Part shown: one piece after another, positions 37,339 through 47,990 of the stretch
How positions within the stretch are numbered: the first letter of the stretch is position 1
Layout: each line of letters starts with the position of its first letter
Assembly (NCBI GenBank): GCA_030411725.1
Contig: MU839858.1
Location: 62,001-126,000 of the forward strand
DNA length: 64,000 nt
DNA from: Echria macrotheca
Taxonomy: Eukaryota; Ascomycota; Sordariomycetes; Sordariales; Schizotheciaceae
Direction of reading: 5' to 3'
The notes under the pieces: model-generated
The model's input: the letters and a program-made list of their open reading frames with translations, nothing else
Database searches by the model: none
What the model was told of the DNA's origin: nothing
Translations under genes and position numbers: made by a program

Positions 37339-37914
37339 CAAAAAGACACGCAATAGTTGTCAACAGAAATGCAAAAACAACATAACTGCCATGTGTGCGC
37401 CCTACGAATTCCTGTCGATGACAGTTGGACGTTTCGAGAAGCACATAGGCTGAAAGGCGAGATACCACCCATGCTTCATAATTTGAGGCATAATTTAATC
37501 GGACTAGAGGGGGAGCGGGGATGGGGAGATCGTGATGAGGAACGAAACAGGATTTCTGGGTAAAACATGCCGATCACCAGAGTTTTGCCTCGTTTGTAAG
37601 ATAGAACCCGTCCTTGTCACCAAGCTTTCATCGTCTTCACATCTCACGGTCCGCATGTGTGTCAGGGTTCTCAAGGCAAACAGAACATTGGCAAACCGAG
37701 TGTGGGTTCTATGTGGTCAAGATGGCCCGTACTTGTTTTCTTGGCAGACCTTTCGCGGTCGTGGCATAGGGCTATCTGCTGTGTACAAGAAACTTTCAAC
37801 CCGAATCCGACCTCAGCGACTCCTCCGTGACCCAACGCCAATATATTCACGAGGAAGCTAGTTAGACAGTGAGCTCAAGGTTTAGACTCGAAAGGATAGC
37901 AAGTACACACTCGT
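37339..37914. other. Convergent 3' intergenic region
   Basis: About 575 bp between the stop codons of UstYa gene 2 and the small peptide gene. A forward reading frame of about 110 codons (37,532-37,861) has no recognisable domain or signal sequence and is probably chance. Confidence 0.5.
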
Positions 37915-38094
37915 TTAGCAGCCGGTATCATACCACTCATCAGCATCGGCACGAGTGATGAGGCTGCCATCGTCGCGGCAGCAAGGGCATTTCTTGACGA
38001 GGCCGTGTTCGCCTCTCTCAACGCCGGGCTCCATAGGTGTAGCCAGGGCACCGATGGAGAGGCCCAGGAAAACGACGAGCCTGGTAAGAAGCAT
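37915..38094 (-). CDS. Small secreted peptide, candidate RiPP precursor
   Basis: A 180 nt frame from the ATG at 38,094 to the TAA at 37,915 encodes 59 residues. The first ~19 residues form a clear signal peptide (basic start, LVVFLGLSIGALA, cleavage after ALA). A short pro-region follows to the dibasic KK at 34-35, a Kex2-like site. The remaining 24 residues begin CPCC (36-39) and end EWYDTGC (53-59), giving four cysteines, a tryptophan and a tyrosine. It lies between two UstYa genes. UstYa substrates in dikaritin pathways are secreted precursors cut by Kex proteases, with cross-links at aromatic residues. Against this, known precursors usually carry several core repeats and this has one. A GTATGA donor near the 3' end leaves open an alternative splice with a different C terminus. 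It could instead be an unrelated small secreted protein. Confidence 0.6.
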   Translation of the reverse strand: MLLTRLVVFLGLSIGALATPMEPGVERGEHGLVKKCPCCRDDGSLITRADADEWYDTGC

Positions 38095-38733
38095 GGTGAT
38101 GTTTTATCGTGTTTGATAAGAGGAAAGATATGTGAGTTGCAAAGTGGTCTGGTGATGGCACGATTCGAACTTAGAATGGGATTCCCTCTGCTAGATATAC
38201 CCATCAGACCGTATGTAAGGTCTTCGGTCGTAACGGACATGAGAATGTATCCGGAGAGGCCCGCCTGCCGCGAGGGGGTTTGTGCGACTACCAAAAAGGC
38301 CTATCGGGATCTCTGGTCATGCGGCCGGCAGACTCTTCACCCTTGTCACAACATTCCTAGGGTCGGTTGCAACATTTGCCCAAGCGCTCACGCCGCTCAG
38401 CGGCCTTGTGTTACTTCTGCTGCATGCTATCTGCTTGCTTCCTTTCCACAGACGCTCGAATTAGGATATCCAACCCACCCTCTCCTGTACACGTCACAAG
38501 AAGGATGCCTAGTATTGATGTTCAATTGCTGCTTCAGGACGTGCCGCTGGTATGCAGAAGTCAGCCAAGTTTATGCTTTTACTTCGGCATGTCAAGGCGG
38601 GATTGCTCCCACCCGTTCTTGTCGAACCGTGTTCATAGGGGGTCAACGCCATCACCCCCAGTCGGAATCCATCTGAACTTGCCAAACATCCTCATCTTCA
38701 TTGCCCAACGCACACTTAGCCCGTCCACACAAG
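38095..38733. other. Divergent promoter region between peptide and UstYa gene 3
   Basis: About 640 bp separate the start codons of the peptide gene (minus) and UstYa gene 3 (plus), so both are probably transcribed from here, which would allow co-regulation. A long forward open frame crosses it but looks non-coding. Confidence 0.55.
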
Positions 38734-39707
38734 ATGGCACATCTGAGTGAGTGCAAATATGCTTCTCTTTCTGATGACGGAGGAAGCTCAAGTGGTGGTG
38801 ACACGCTTGAAGTCTTGAACCAAAGTCATCGAGCCCAACAGCGGCGGAAAAGACTGAGATGGGCCATCATTGTTTTCTTCATCGAAATTGCTCAACTCCT
38901 CTTTTTCTACGGTGTCTTCAGTCGGCTATGCCCAAGGTCTGGCTGCTCAAAACTAGGCCCTGACATTGACGGATGTATGTGAGACCAGATAGCACTTGAT
39001 GCACTTCGTCTTCCCGATTTCTCATCCCCGTGGGAACTGACATCTCCAGTGGCCGACCTGGCAGCCTACAACACAACAGTCACCTTCAGCAACGACGTCA
39101 ACATCGTGCAGCCATCGGAATTTGCGGACAACTTCTGGGCGACCTACGTGCCATGTAAGTCCCGCACAATCGTCCCGAAACAATGACGCTCACGAGTCCA
39201 GATTCCGCCGTCATAGCTGTCGATGTGAAACTCGTCGAGAAGTTCAACATGCCCGAGTCGGCCGTCTCACCGACCAATTCCAATGAGATGCTATATCAAA
39301 TCGACGGGTTCCATGAGTTGCATTGCCTGGTGAGCTCACATTCCAACTCTTCGTTGGGTCTTGACTAACCATCTAATCACGCAACCCCCCAGTTCCGACT
39401 CCGTCGCATCCTTGTGGGCACCGCGACCAAGGAAGATCACGCTCATACTTTGCATTGTCTCAACTACATTCGGCAGACCCTGATGTGTAACCTTGATCTC
39501 ACCTTGGGATCAACAGAGAATCTCAAGAACTATGGGCTGAAGGACAAGAGAATATGTCGCGATTATACGGCTATTGAGGCCTGGGTTGAGAGGAACAAGT
39601 GGAAGGATTTTGAGGGCTGGCAGGGTGCTAAAATGGAGGCGTACTACAAGAAGCTCGAGGAGAACAACGGGACTCTGCCTGAGGAAGAACACAAGTCTTC
39701 GTATTGA
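38734..39707 (+). CDS. UstYa-family (DUF3328) oxidase 3
   Basis: Four exons (38,734-38,974; 39,050-39,154; 39,202-39,329; 39,393-39,707), introns 75, 47 and 63 nt, total 789 nt, 262 residues. The start is the ATG of MAHLSEC. A basic patch precedes the membrane segment at 43-62. HELHC lies at 153-157 and HTLHC at 176-180, followed by LNYIRQTLMC. The spacing between the two motifs is shorter than in the other two UstYa proteins, and the domain between the membrane segment and first motif is more divergent, so it probably does a different step. It is divergent from the small peptide gene and followed in the same direction by a methyltransferase. Confidence 0.93.
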
Positions 39708-40484
39708 AACGTGTCAGATAGCAGGGTCTGGAAGTGGCTGGAAAAGGGGTGCGTAACCATCGCCACACCACCACAGCCGCCAGAGAGAACACAACCAATA
39801 CAATAACAACAGTTGCAACCCTAGAAGATCCAGAGTGCCGTGCTTCTGACAAAACGCATGACGAGCACTCACATTGGTAGGTCAGAGCTCGGTATGTAGT
39901 TGGGAGGGACAAGGGGTTTCTGCCTGCGCCGTAAACTATTTGTTCGTTTCGCTAGATGTGGTAGTGATCAACAGCTCTAAATGCAGCTATAACTGGAGGC
40001 GGGAATAACTCCTTATCAACAAGGCGCGTGCCTTGATCATGGAATGTAACGGAAGTCAGAATTAAGTTACACAAGCATTTTCCCGCCGCTTGGCTACCTT
40101 GTTTTGCCGCCGTGCTGATAAGGACGCGCCTGTGTCACCCATGGCTTCCCCGCCAACCGGATCCATTTCCGCCATTGTCGGGAACTGCATCCGTGTCCGG
40201 GCATGCATCCCTATCCCCCTCAAATGACCCAAAAAGGCCAGGATCCGGTTTCCCCGCCTCAGTTCAATGGTGACCAACGCACATTACGACACCACATTCC
40301 TTTCCCTAGAAGCCCCCCCTCCTTCCCCTCGTTTGTTCACCCCTACCTATTCTTCTAGCCGAAGATCCGGAAAACGGGATTATTACAACACGGCATCGAC
40401 TTTGCCCCAGTCCGACTCATTCCCACGGAGCTTCATCTCGACATCCCACCACTCGCATTCCACAGCCTCACCAACATCAAAACA
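39708..40484. other. Intergenic region upstream of the methyltransferase
   Basis: About 780 bp containing the methyltransferase promoter. Pyrimidine-rich sequence at 40,280-40,480 is typical of a fungal 5' leader. No coding feature can be supported on either strand. Confidence 0.5.
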
Positions 40485-41442
40485 ATGCCCTGGCACTGGA
40501 AGGACCGATATCGCAGCTACACCGAGCCATGGGGCCCAGTCCGCTACGGCATCTGGGGCGCGTTCATCCCTCCCATCCCACGTCCCAATGCTAACATCCC
40601 ACAGCCGTGTACGAAGGCGCGAAACAAGCAATCAGTGAAGGCCGATACCGGGCCCTCCTCAGCATCTCCGCCCTTCTTGACGCCGGCTTCTACATCTGGT
40701 TCAAAGTCCTCAGTCGGTTTTTTGCTCACTCACTCTCATCTGCTCGGACTGACTGACCGTCTCAGACGACAACTTCATCCGCTTTGAAACAAACAAAACC
40801 ACCATCCCCAAGCTTGTCCTGCAATGCACAGGCGTTGTCCTCGAACTCGGTCCCGGCACCGGCAACCAGCTGTGTCGGTTCAACAAGGACCTGATCACAC
40901 GTATCATTGGCGTGGAGAGCAACCCCCATTTCGTCCCTGATATTGAGGAGCAGATCAAGCTCAACAAACTGGATGATGTCTACGACCTTGTCATTGCGAA
41001 CTGTGATGACACCGCAGCGCTTGAGCGTCATGGTGTTGTTCCCTCGAGTCTTGACACGGTGTTAAGCATTCAGGTCATTTGCTCTGTGTCTGACCCTGAA
41101 GCTACCATGAAGCGACTGTATGCGCTGCTCAAGCCTGGTGGGAAATTTATTTTTTGGGAACACCACAGGAATTCGGATTGGATGACGAGATTTGTACAAT
41201 GTGAGTTTGAACCCTGGTATCATCGGCAGTCATGGTGTTGACCTCGGGCTGTTGCAGACTTCTGGAACCCAATGTGGAGACCACTGGTGGGAGGGTGTAA
41301 TCTGACGAGGGATATGAAGAAGATTGTGCTTTCCGCGGGGGAATGGGACAACCCCGAAGCTGTTGAAGGCGATGAGCAGCCTTGGAGCATGTTACCACGA
41401 CAATGGGGGGTGCTGATAAAGCCGAGCGTGGGATTGAGCTAG
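40485..41442 (+). CDS. SAM-dependent methyltransferase, class I
   Basis: Four exons. Introns 2 (40,713-40,765) and 3 (41,201-41,257) are clear GT-AG. The first junction works in frame only with a GC-AG intron (40,558-40,604, branch GCTAAC); the GT-AG alternative shifts the frame. That model gives 801 nt, 266 residues. Motif I is VVLELGPGTGNQ (about 85-96), followed by GVESNPH, the acidic end of the SAM site, then DTVLSIQVICSV and LLKPGGKFIFWEH. The C terminus (GGCNLTRD, WGVLIKP) matches fungal methyltransferases of the same fold. The substrate is unknown; position beside UstYa gene 3 suggests a tailoring step such as N- or O-methylation. The N-terminal exon is the only doubtful part. Confidence 0.85.
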
Positions 41443-41484
41443 CTCTTGGTTTGAGGCAGTGCACTTATGTACAAGTCTGAGAGT

Positions 41485-43234
41485 TTAATATCTTCCTTTG
41501 ACGCAAAGCTCAGGCTCAACAAAGATCATCATCCCACCACCGACTGTTGACTCCCCTCGAGACGTCTCGCTGGGAGAGGAATGACGCCAGATCCCTACAT
41601 ACGGCTCGTCGAGAATGGAGATAGAGTACCGTAGTCCGGTCTCCGAGTCCGAGATGAAGAAGGTGTAGCCAGGATAAGCCTGACCTGAGCTCAGGCTGAA
41701 CTCAAACCCGGACTTCTTAAGCACACGCGGTTCCCCTGCTTACAAACCTAAACCATACCCGTCGTCATCTAACGCAACTAGATACACCTTCTTCGGCACC
41801 CAACGAGACCCAAGCTCTGCATATCTCTCGCCCCAGAACGAACAACAACGCCGACGGTACAACCTCCTCCAACCGCACCCATTCTCTGATCCAGTGTTCA
41901 CGCGGGAGATCCAGCAGCGGCTTCAACCTCACAGAGTTAGACCGAAAGGTCGAGTACTCCAAAACAGGGAGCCGAAGAGGGCCATCCTGACAAAGAAAAT
42001 TTAACATGTCGCCTGACAAAGCCCCCTCCTGAAACGTCCACGCGCGTCGCATCCAGCCCGATAAACCCCAACGAAGCATAGTCTCCTCATCTGAGCACCT
42101 CTTCGCCTAGAAGGTTTGAAGCTCTGAGTCCAAAACGATTGTCATGTGAGCAAAGGCATAGGCCTCCTTTATCCGAGAAATGGCCATGTTCCGATACAAC
42201 TGTTCAAGCGGGACGCACAACGTATCATCCAAAACGACACACGGGGTTGTTTTGGTGCGCACGCACAGGCGACATGACACCACTCCTTTCATGACCAGGA
42301 CCGAGGCCTTGAAGGCTTTGCCTGCCGCCAACTGAATCTTTTTCTGCTGATCCGTGTCATACCCAATGTCCTCTAATCCACTCTCAAAGGCAGCGTATGC
42401 CGTGTCCCGGGCCATTTCGTGGAGACGTTCGTACAGAGACTCAAGCTGACAGTATGACAAAGAGTTGGTCCTCGGATTGCCCAGCCCATCTGACGAAACA
42501 GGGCTGACGACGATGTAGTAGTTCGTTCCGAGAGTCTTTCCCTCCCTCACCTCGACAGATATGGGACCATGTCCCCCGTTCGCGCCGGACGGACGAGCAA
42601 GTCGAATAACTGGTATTCCTCTAGCATCAAGAATCTGACTGATCTCTGCCTGCGGGGGATTACGCATGATGACACTGACATCCTGGGATGCGATGAGCTG
42701 TGATATACCTGTCGTTATTAATTTGATTCAACAAGCAAACGTCCCACTTACAGCCCCAGTGATCGAACTGTACCGTGTATCTCTGCATATAGGTGAGACA
42801 TAACATTGGGAGGTCCCCAGAAACTCTCGTGCAACGGCGATGTCCTCTGGACACCTATCTGCAGCCATCCTCGCGGCGGCGAGACTGTCAAGGTCCCAGC
42901 TCGACTAGGACCAAGATTCCACATCCACTTCAGCGCATGGTCAGTGGTACACCCAGGATCCCGAGTGAGAGTGTCACTTGTGGGGGGAGGGGACTCTCCG
43001 CCGCGTCTGACACACTCTCGTAAATCTTGTAAATCGTGTTCTGCAACAGGCCGACCTCCGGCAGTGCTGCCCGGAAAGCTTGGGGGGTTCCCTTTCCGAC
43101 GGCGTCGATATGTCCCGCCCAAGTCGTGATGCAATGTTTCGTTTCCAGGTTCCGGGTGAAAATGCGGAAGCCGAGGTGCTCTCGCTCGACGAACTGGTTC
43201 AGGTCAACGAGTCATTGAAATGAAAGAATCTCAT
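41485..43234 (-). pseudogene. Broken HET-domain (heterokaryon incompatibility) gene
   Basis: Pieces of one HET protein appear in order on the minus strand: MRFFHFNDSL start (43,234), VEREHLGFR and WAGHIDAVGKGTPQ (43,060-43,200), CTTDHALKWMWNLGPSRAG (42,880-42,960), SDGLGNPRTNSL (about 42,480), WMRRAWTFQEGAL (about 42,040), and a C-terminal part to 41,485. The reading is broken by frame changes near 43,205, in the C-run near 42,990, after the intron near 42,720 and near 41,830, and by in-frame stops TAG at 42,107-42,109 and TAA at 41,740-41,742. HET proteins trigger death of fused incompatible cells. This copy cannot make a full protein. Base composition is normal, so it decayed without heavy RIP. 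Confidence 0.85.
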
Positions 43235-43831
43235 GGCGAGATCCGAAGAACAGCCAGGTCTGGAGGAAAGAGGCCGCCTTTTCACCGGGATGTTGGCTGA
43301 AGTCCCCTTTGCAGAGGCGGCTGAGGTCGAAGCCGCACCGGTGATTGGTAGCCGTCGAAGGCGGGATTGTCGAAATGGTGCTGGGAAACGAGGGTTATTG
43401 GAGTGAAGAATCAGGTAATAAATAAAGACATTTTTCAAGTTTTAGATATAAATTAGGAAATAAAGATATAAATTAATAAACAGCAAAAATACTTAAAGAT
43501 GTAAAAACTTTATCGCAATATTGCTTTATTTCTCGCCGGCCCAAGCCTGTAGCCAGGACTTAGCGGAGCCTTGATAACGTAGTTTCCACATGGCATATCC
43601 TGGTTGACGTTGGGCGCACCAATTTTCATGCAGGGACTCGGTCAAGTTACTATCTGGTGGAGCCGACTGTACTCGAAACTGCCTCCTTATTGGTGCGATA
43701 AGATTCTCGATGGGGACAATGGCTGTCGCTTGAGCAGGGACGAAAAAGTGGCATTCTTCCCCGCAGCAACAACCGATTCAGTCTGTGTTAGACTCATCAC
43801 CTCCGTCCTTGTATCGGAACCCTGTTTCTCA
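43235..43831. other. Intergenic, partly AT-rich
   Basis: Upstream flank of the HET pseudogene and promoter of the next gene. Positions 43,430-43,530 are strongly AT-rich. No gene is visible. Confidence 0.5.
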
Positions 43832-44721
43832 ATGGGATCCCCGGGCGACCAAGCTCTCAGTCACGCCTCGTACTGGGATGCACGCTATTCTCAATCCGAC
43901 GGAACTGGTCCGACACATGAGTGGTTCAGGTCTTTCTCCGCCCTCGAGTCTTTCTTCGAGAGCAACTTTTTTAGTATCGTTGGTTTCGCCCCTCAAGACA
44001 ACCCTTTGATTCTTCATCTCGGGTCTGGTGATAGTGTACGTAATCTCGCAGTATTTTCTATCGTTTGTGGCTTTTATTTCCATTACTCTGTCTCGTGAGT
44101 CGTGCGAACGCTAACGCCATGTTTGCTACCTACCATTCAAGACCATCCCAGTTGAACTGGCCAATCGAGGCTATGGCCGTCAAATTTGCGTCGACTTCTC
44201 GTCGACTGTCGTTGCCATCATGAAGGATCAGCACGCCAAGCACGGCATCGACTGGCGCTTAATGGACGTGCGAGACATGCAGGGTATAGACGATGCATCG
44301 GTTGATGTGGCTTTCGACAAGAGCACGCTTGACGCCATGATCCATGGCAGTCCCTGGAGTCCTCCCCAGGAGGTGAAGGACAATACCTCGTCCTATCTTC
44401 GAGAGGTGCGTTCCATACCTAAGCAACGGGAGGGAGTTAGAGCCATTGCAATATCATTTTCTGGGCTGATCCTTTACTTCTGATCTCCGCGCTGACCATG
44501 GACCGTTCTTGTTATAGGTCCACAGGGTTCTCAAGGACAGCGGTCGGTTTATCTATGTGACGTTCCGCCAGCCGCATTTCATGAGACCGCTGCTGAACCC
44601 GGATGGTCTGTGGGATGTCGAAATGCAAACAATCAGCGATAGGGGCTCATTTGATTACTACGCGTATTTGATACGGAAGAAGAGCAACGAAGGGGAGACA
44701 ATCCAGAAACCCGAGTCGTAA
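43832..44721 (+). CDS. Methyltransferase, eEF1A-lysine-methyltransferase-4-like
   Basis: Three exons (43,832-44,035; 44,142-44,405; 44,518-44,721) with introns of 106 and 112 nt, all phase 0, total 672 nt, 223 residues. YWDARYSQ near the start, HEWF, and motif I LILHLGSGDST (split by intron 1) are hallmarks of the METTL13/EEF1AKMT4-type class I methyltransferases. CVDFSSTVVAIM supplies the SAM-binding acidic residue, and DVAFDKSTLDAM is the motif characteristic of this family. The protein probably methylates a protein lysine, likely on elongation factor eEF1A, in the cytosol. It is intact while its neighbours on both sides are broken. A housekeeping role is more likely than membership of the biosynthetic set. 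Confidence 0.85.
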
Positions 44722-44783
44722 TAAATCTCCGCCAGATAGAATATACTGCACTTGTCTTATCTAGAAACCGTACTCGAAATAGT

Positions 44784-47700
44784 TCAACGACACCGTAAGA
44801 GAAGCAGGGAGCAAAGGGCCCTAAGCACCTGGTTCCGCTTCGCCTTATCCTGCAGAGTATTTATATCGGAAATGAGAAAAGGCTTGCCCGTGTTTTGGTC
44901 TACCTTGACGACGGGATACACGTCGGCTCCACCCTCAATGACGAATACCCGACGTAGCCTGGGTACAGCCTTCGCGAGCGCACTGCTTGATGGAAGACAG
45001 TGTGTCCGACGTCGTGGACGTAGTGCAGATTGGACTCCAAACCGAGCCCGGGATGCTCGCACAGGAACCGGACAATATCGGCGTGACCCTCAAAAGCTGC
45101 CTCGCCAACCGACTGGTGCGTAGTCAAAATACTCTGGATCGGGCCGGGATCCTTGATATCGGGGTTAACAAGAGCATGATGGAGGTCGAGGTCCGTCTCG
45201 GAAGCCTCAACGAGCTTCCTAATCAGCACCAGACACCCGCAGCTGTCAGCTCGCAGGAGAATGCTGTTTGCACACTCGAGAAGGTCTCCCGAAGCCGGCT
45301 GATAAGGAACCCGAAGATATCTCCCCATTCTTTTTCATCCTGTGCAGCATTCACACGCTGCTATGAGGTGGGCCGTCGTCGAGTGGGGAGATCCTCGTAG
45401 ATGAACTACTTGCACTGAAAGAGTGTCGGCCGTAGCTACTAATTCACCAGGAGACTCTGGAGGATGGCAATTTCTCCGCGAAAGACAAGGTGTTGGACGG
45501 CTACCCAGGCCGAGTCTTTCACAAGGATGAACGGGTCGATTCTTACGAGTTACAGCAAGTCGGCCACCGAGGCCTCGAGAAACATAATAGTGGCGATGAT
45601 GAGCGGGTCGAGCCCGGACAGGAGCTCGGGAAATACAAGCTCGGGGGTGCGGGAGCAATGAGGCCGTTGCCACTGTTGCAACTAGTTCTCCAGCCGACGC
45701 AAACCTTTCTCGCATAAGATACTTAGCTGGCCTTCACTTGGCCGCTGCGGGGGGGAAATATCGGAGACTTGGTCGCCCCAGTACGCCGTTGCGAAGGCGA
45801 AGAAGTGACCGAAACCGAGCTTCGCAGGATGAAAGTTCGCTTCGGCTAAGTGCCATGAGGGAGTGCTTGTTGCAATAGAGGGGCATTGGTACCGGGTCTG
45901 CTGCCATCATCATCCTCGTCGTCATCGAAAGGGTCTCCGAGAGGAAGGAGTTCGGCTGCAGTACCTTCGTCTTCCCAGCCAGGAGGAAAACTCTTCTCCC
46001 CGACCTCGGCAGGCGGTGCTCTCAAGATTAGCTCCCGGAGAGATGTATGCACAAGACGTAGCGGTGGAGCGTCACCAGAACGCGATGTTGACACATCCAC
46101 GGAGGGACTGATTAAGGTAAATATTCCTATGCTATGAGCCACATCGTCCAACTCCGATAGGGTTGCGGCGTTCTCGCTGGATCGCGTTGAGGGTGTAAAT
46201 AGCGGCAGCTAGCCTACCTGTTTAGGCTCAAAGGGCGGCGGGGAACGGCAAGAATCTCGAAGCTGACTTGGAGCAGCTTCGCCTTATCGTCAATTCCTTT
46301 GTAAGTCTTCTCGAAGAGCTTCCAATACAACTCTGTAAGGCCCTTGGACGAGGGAGGTTGTGTAAGCGTCATCTCCAGGCCGGTCTGGTTCTGCACACGA
46401 ATGGACGACAGAAATTGAATGGCGATCCGCAACCATTTTGCCGATCCGTGGGACTTTGCTGTGAGCCCTTCCATGACCCTTGGCAGCAACTCCCGGGCGA
46501 GTCCGTCTCAGCCATAAGGAACGCGGCGATGACCTGATCTCTCTCTCTCTCTCTCAGGCCGTATGTGGACTTCAGTGACGCCCGACAGCAGAAGTGACAC
46601 GATCTCGTCGTCATGTATCGAGGAGATAAAGACCTTGAGGCGGGCTCGTTGTTGGATAGGTTGCGAAGCAGGGAGAAGAGCCGGTTTCGCGCAACAACAG
46701 GACATTCGTCATACGCATCCAGTACGATGAAGACAGGCTCTCTGGAGGAAGATATGATATCGAATAAAAGCTCTCGTAGCTTTTCGTCGGACTGGGTCGG
46801 GTTTCCGGGCATTAGCTGGCTGGTTTCCCTGTACCAGGACCAGATTGTTGTTTGAGGGGCGGGCTTGCGCCGGAGAAACCGAAGCAAGAGACTGCGGTAG
46901 ATGTTTCGTAGCTTGCCTAATTTGTGCTCAACCCTGACAATAGTAGGCGCATTAACGGATGGCCTCCCTCGGCTAGTGTGTCGGTGACGTAAGCCGTCGT
47001 CCTCGTCTTGGCGTTTCCCATGTCGCCAAGTAAGGACCAGGAGATTGGAATCTCGCGCCTTCAGTAGGTACCTAGTACGAGTACGAGTTGCTTGACGTTA
47101 TCCAACTACAGACTGCGTGTTTCTCGCCGTCCAAGGTCGTTTTGAAAGGATCAGTAGTTGTCCATGCTGAGATCCAGTGCATCACGTACTGATGAGTGCG
47201 TTAGCGTCAGCATTCGCGAATGGGTTACTTGGGCTCTTGCGGAGGCCACTTACTTAGAGTTTCCGTCTGCTCATCTTTAACTTCCTAAATGGACGCAAAG
47301 TTCTCAGCCTCGAACAGCTTGGATAGAATATCCGCGTAAGACTTGAAGGACGAGATAATGCTGGCAATGTCAGACTTCAGGGCCTCCAAGGCCACTCCTA
47401 GGATGAATCTTGACTGTCAAAACAGCATCGCGGTTTTCAGGTAGAACAGCAGCAAGTCCCCGTACACTCTTATCAACGCCTGCCTCATTGCAACATCCGT
47501 GAGCAAAGGTGGTTCCAAATTTCTGCAGCGGGAGAACATATGGCTTGCCTTGTGAATTTCAGACAGTCGACCATCCCGTGCCACATCCGTGCACCGGTCT
47601 ATGGCCGGATGCGCTCGAGGAAGCCCGCAATATCCTTCGTCATATGATCGAATCATCCGCATATGGCGATAGCAATCTGTATGCCGCATAGCCTCCAAGT

Positions 47701-47990
47701 CTCCCGCGTTCAATATCAAGGACTGGCAAAGGTGTACCGATAGTCCGATACCGAGCGTTTGAACAATTCAAGAGCTCCCACCACGGCCGGCTTTGCGCTC
47801 GCAAAGGGGCTTACAAAGTCGATCGTTGCGTTTAGCCTTTCAAGGTACGGCTTGACCGCATGAAGCCCTTTCCGAAGGAACGATATATCGTGGTGACCTT
47901 AGTCTGCTTTATCCAGCTGCTGGAATATTCCCCTGCTGTTGCATGGTCTGAGATGCGGTTTCTCTGCTCAGCGTCCAAAAAGACACGGCC
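44784..47990 (-). pseudogene. Broken NACHT-ankyrin NLR-like gene
   Basis: Fragments in order on the minus strand rebuild a fungal STAND protein. The N-terminal domain includes KPYLERLNATIDFVSPFAS (47,800-47,860) and ALEALKSDIASIISSFKSYA (about 47,330-47,390), with a TAG in place of a sense codon near 47,284. A decayed P-loop GDMGNAKT is near 47,020, and Walker B VFIVLDAYDECP near 46,720. FISSIHDDEIVSLLLSG, LLPRVMEGLTAKSHGSAKW and LVHTSLRELIL follow, then ankyrin-type EAAFEGHADIVRFL (about 45,100) and a C-terminal tail to 44,784. Frames change repeatedly, including at a CT microsatellite (46,537-46,556). Such proteins sense non-self and can trigger cell death; this copy is dead. Confidence 0.82.
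46537..46556. repeat. CT microsatellite inside the NLR pseudogene
   Basis: About nine CT dinucleotides in a row within former coding sequence of the NACHT region. The reading frame differs on the two sides, so slippage here is a likely source of one frameshift. Confidence 0.7.

Noticed and set aside
38005..38676. 223-codon forward open frame between UstYa genes 2 and 3
   Set aside because: It overlaps the peptide gene and both promoters, has no domain, signal or repeat structure, and its composition looks like random intergenic translation.
39628..39912. Membrane-segment-containing minus frame overlapping the end of UstYa gene 3
   Set aside because: It lacks an ATG start, overlaps coding sequence of a well-supported gene, and the hydrophobic run is explained by the antisense codons.
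41485..44721. Extending the biosynthetic cluster to include the HET gene and second methyltransferase
   Set aside because: The HET gene is dead, and the second methyltransferase fits a protein-lysine methyltransferase family with housekeeping functions.
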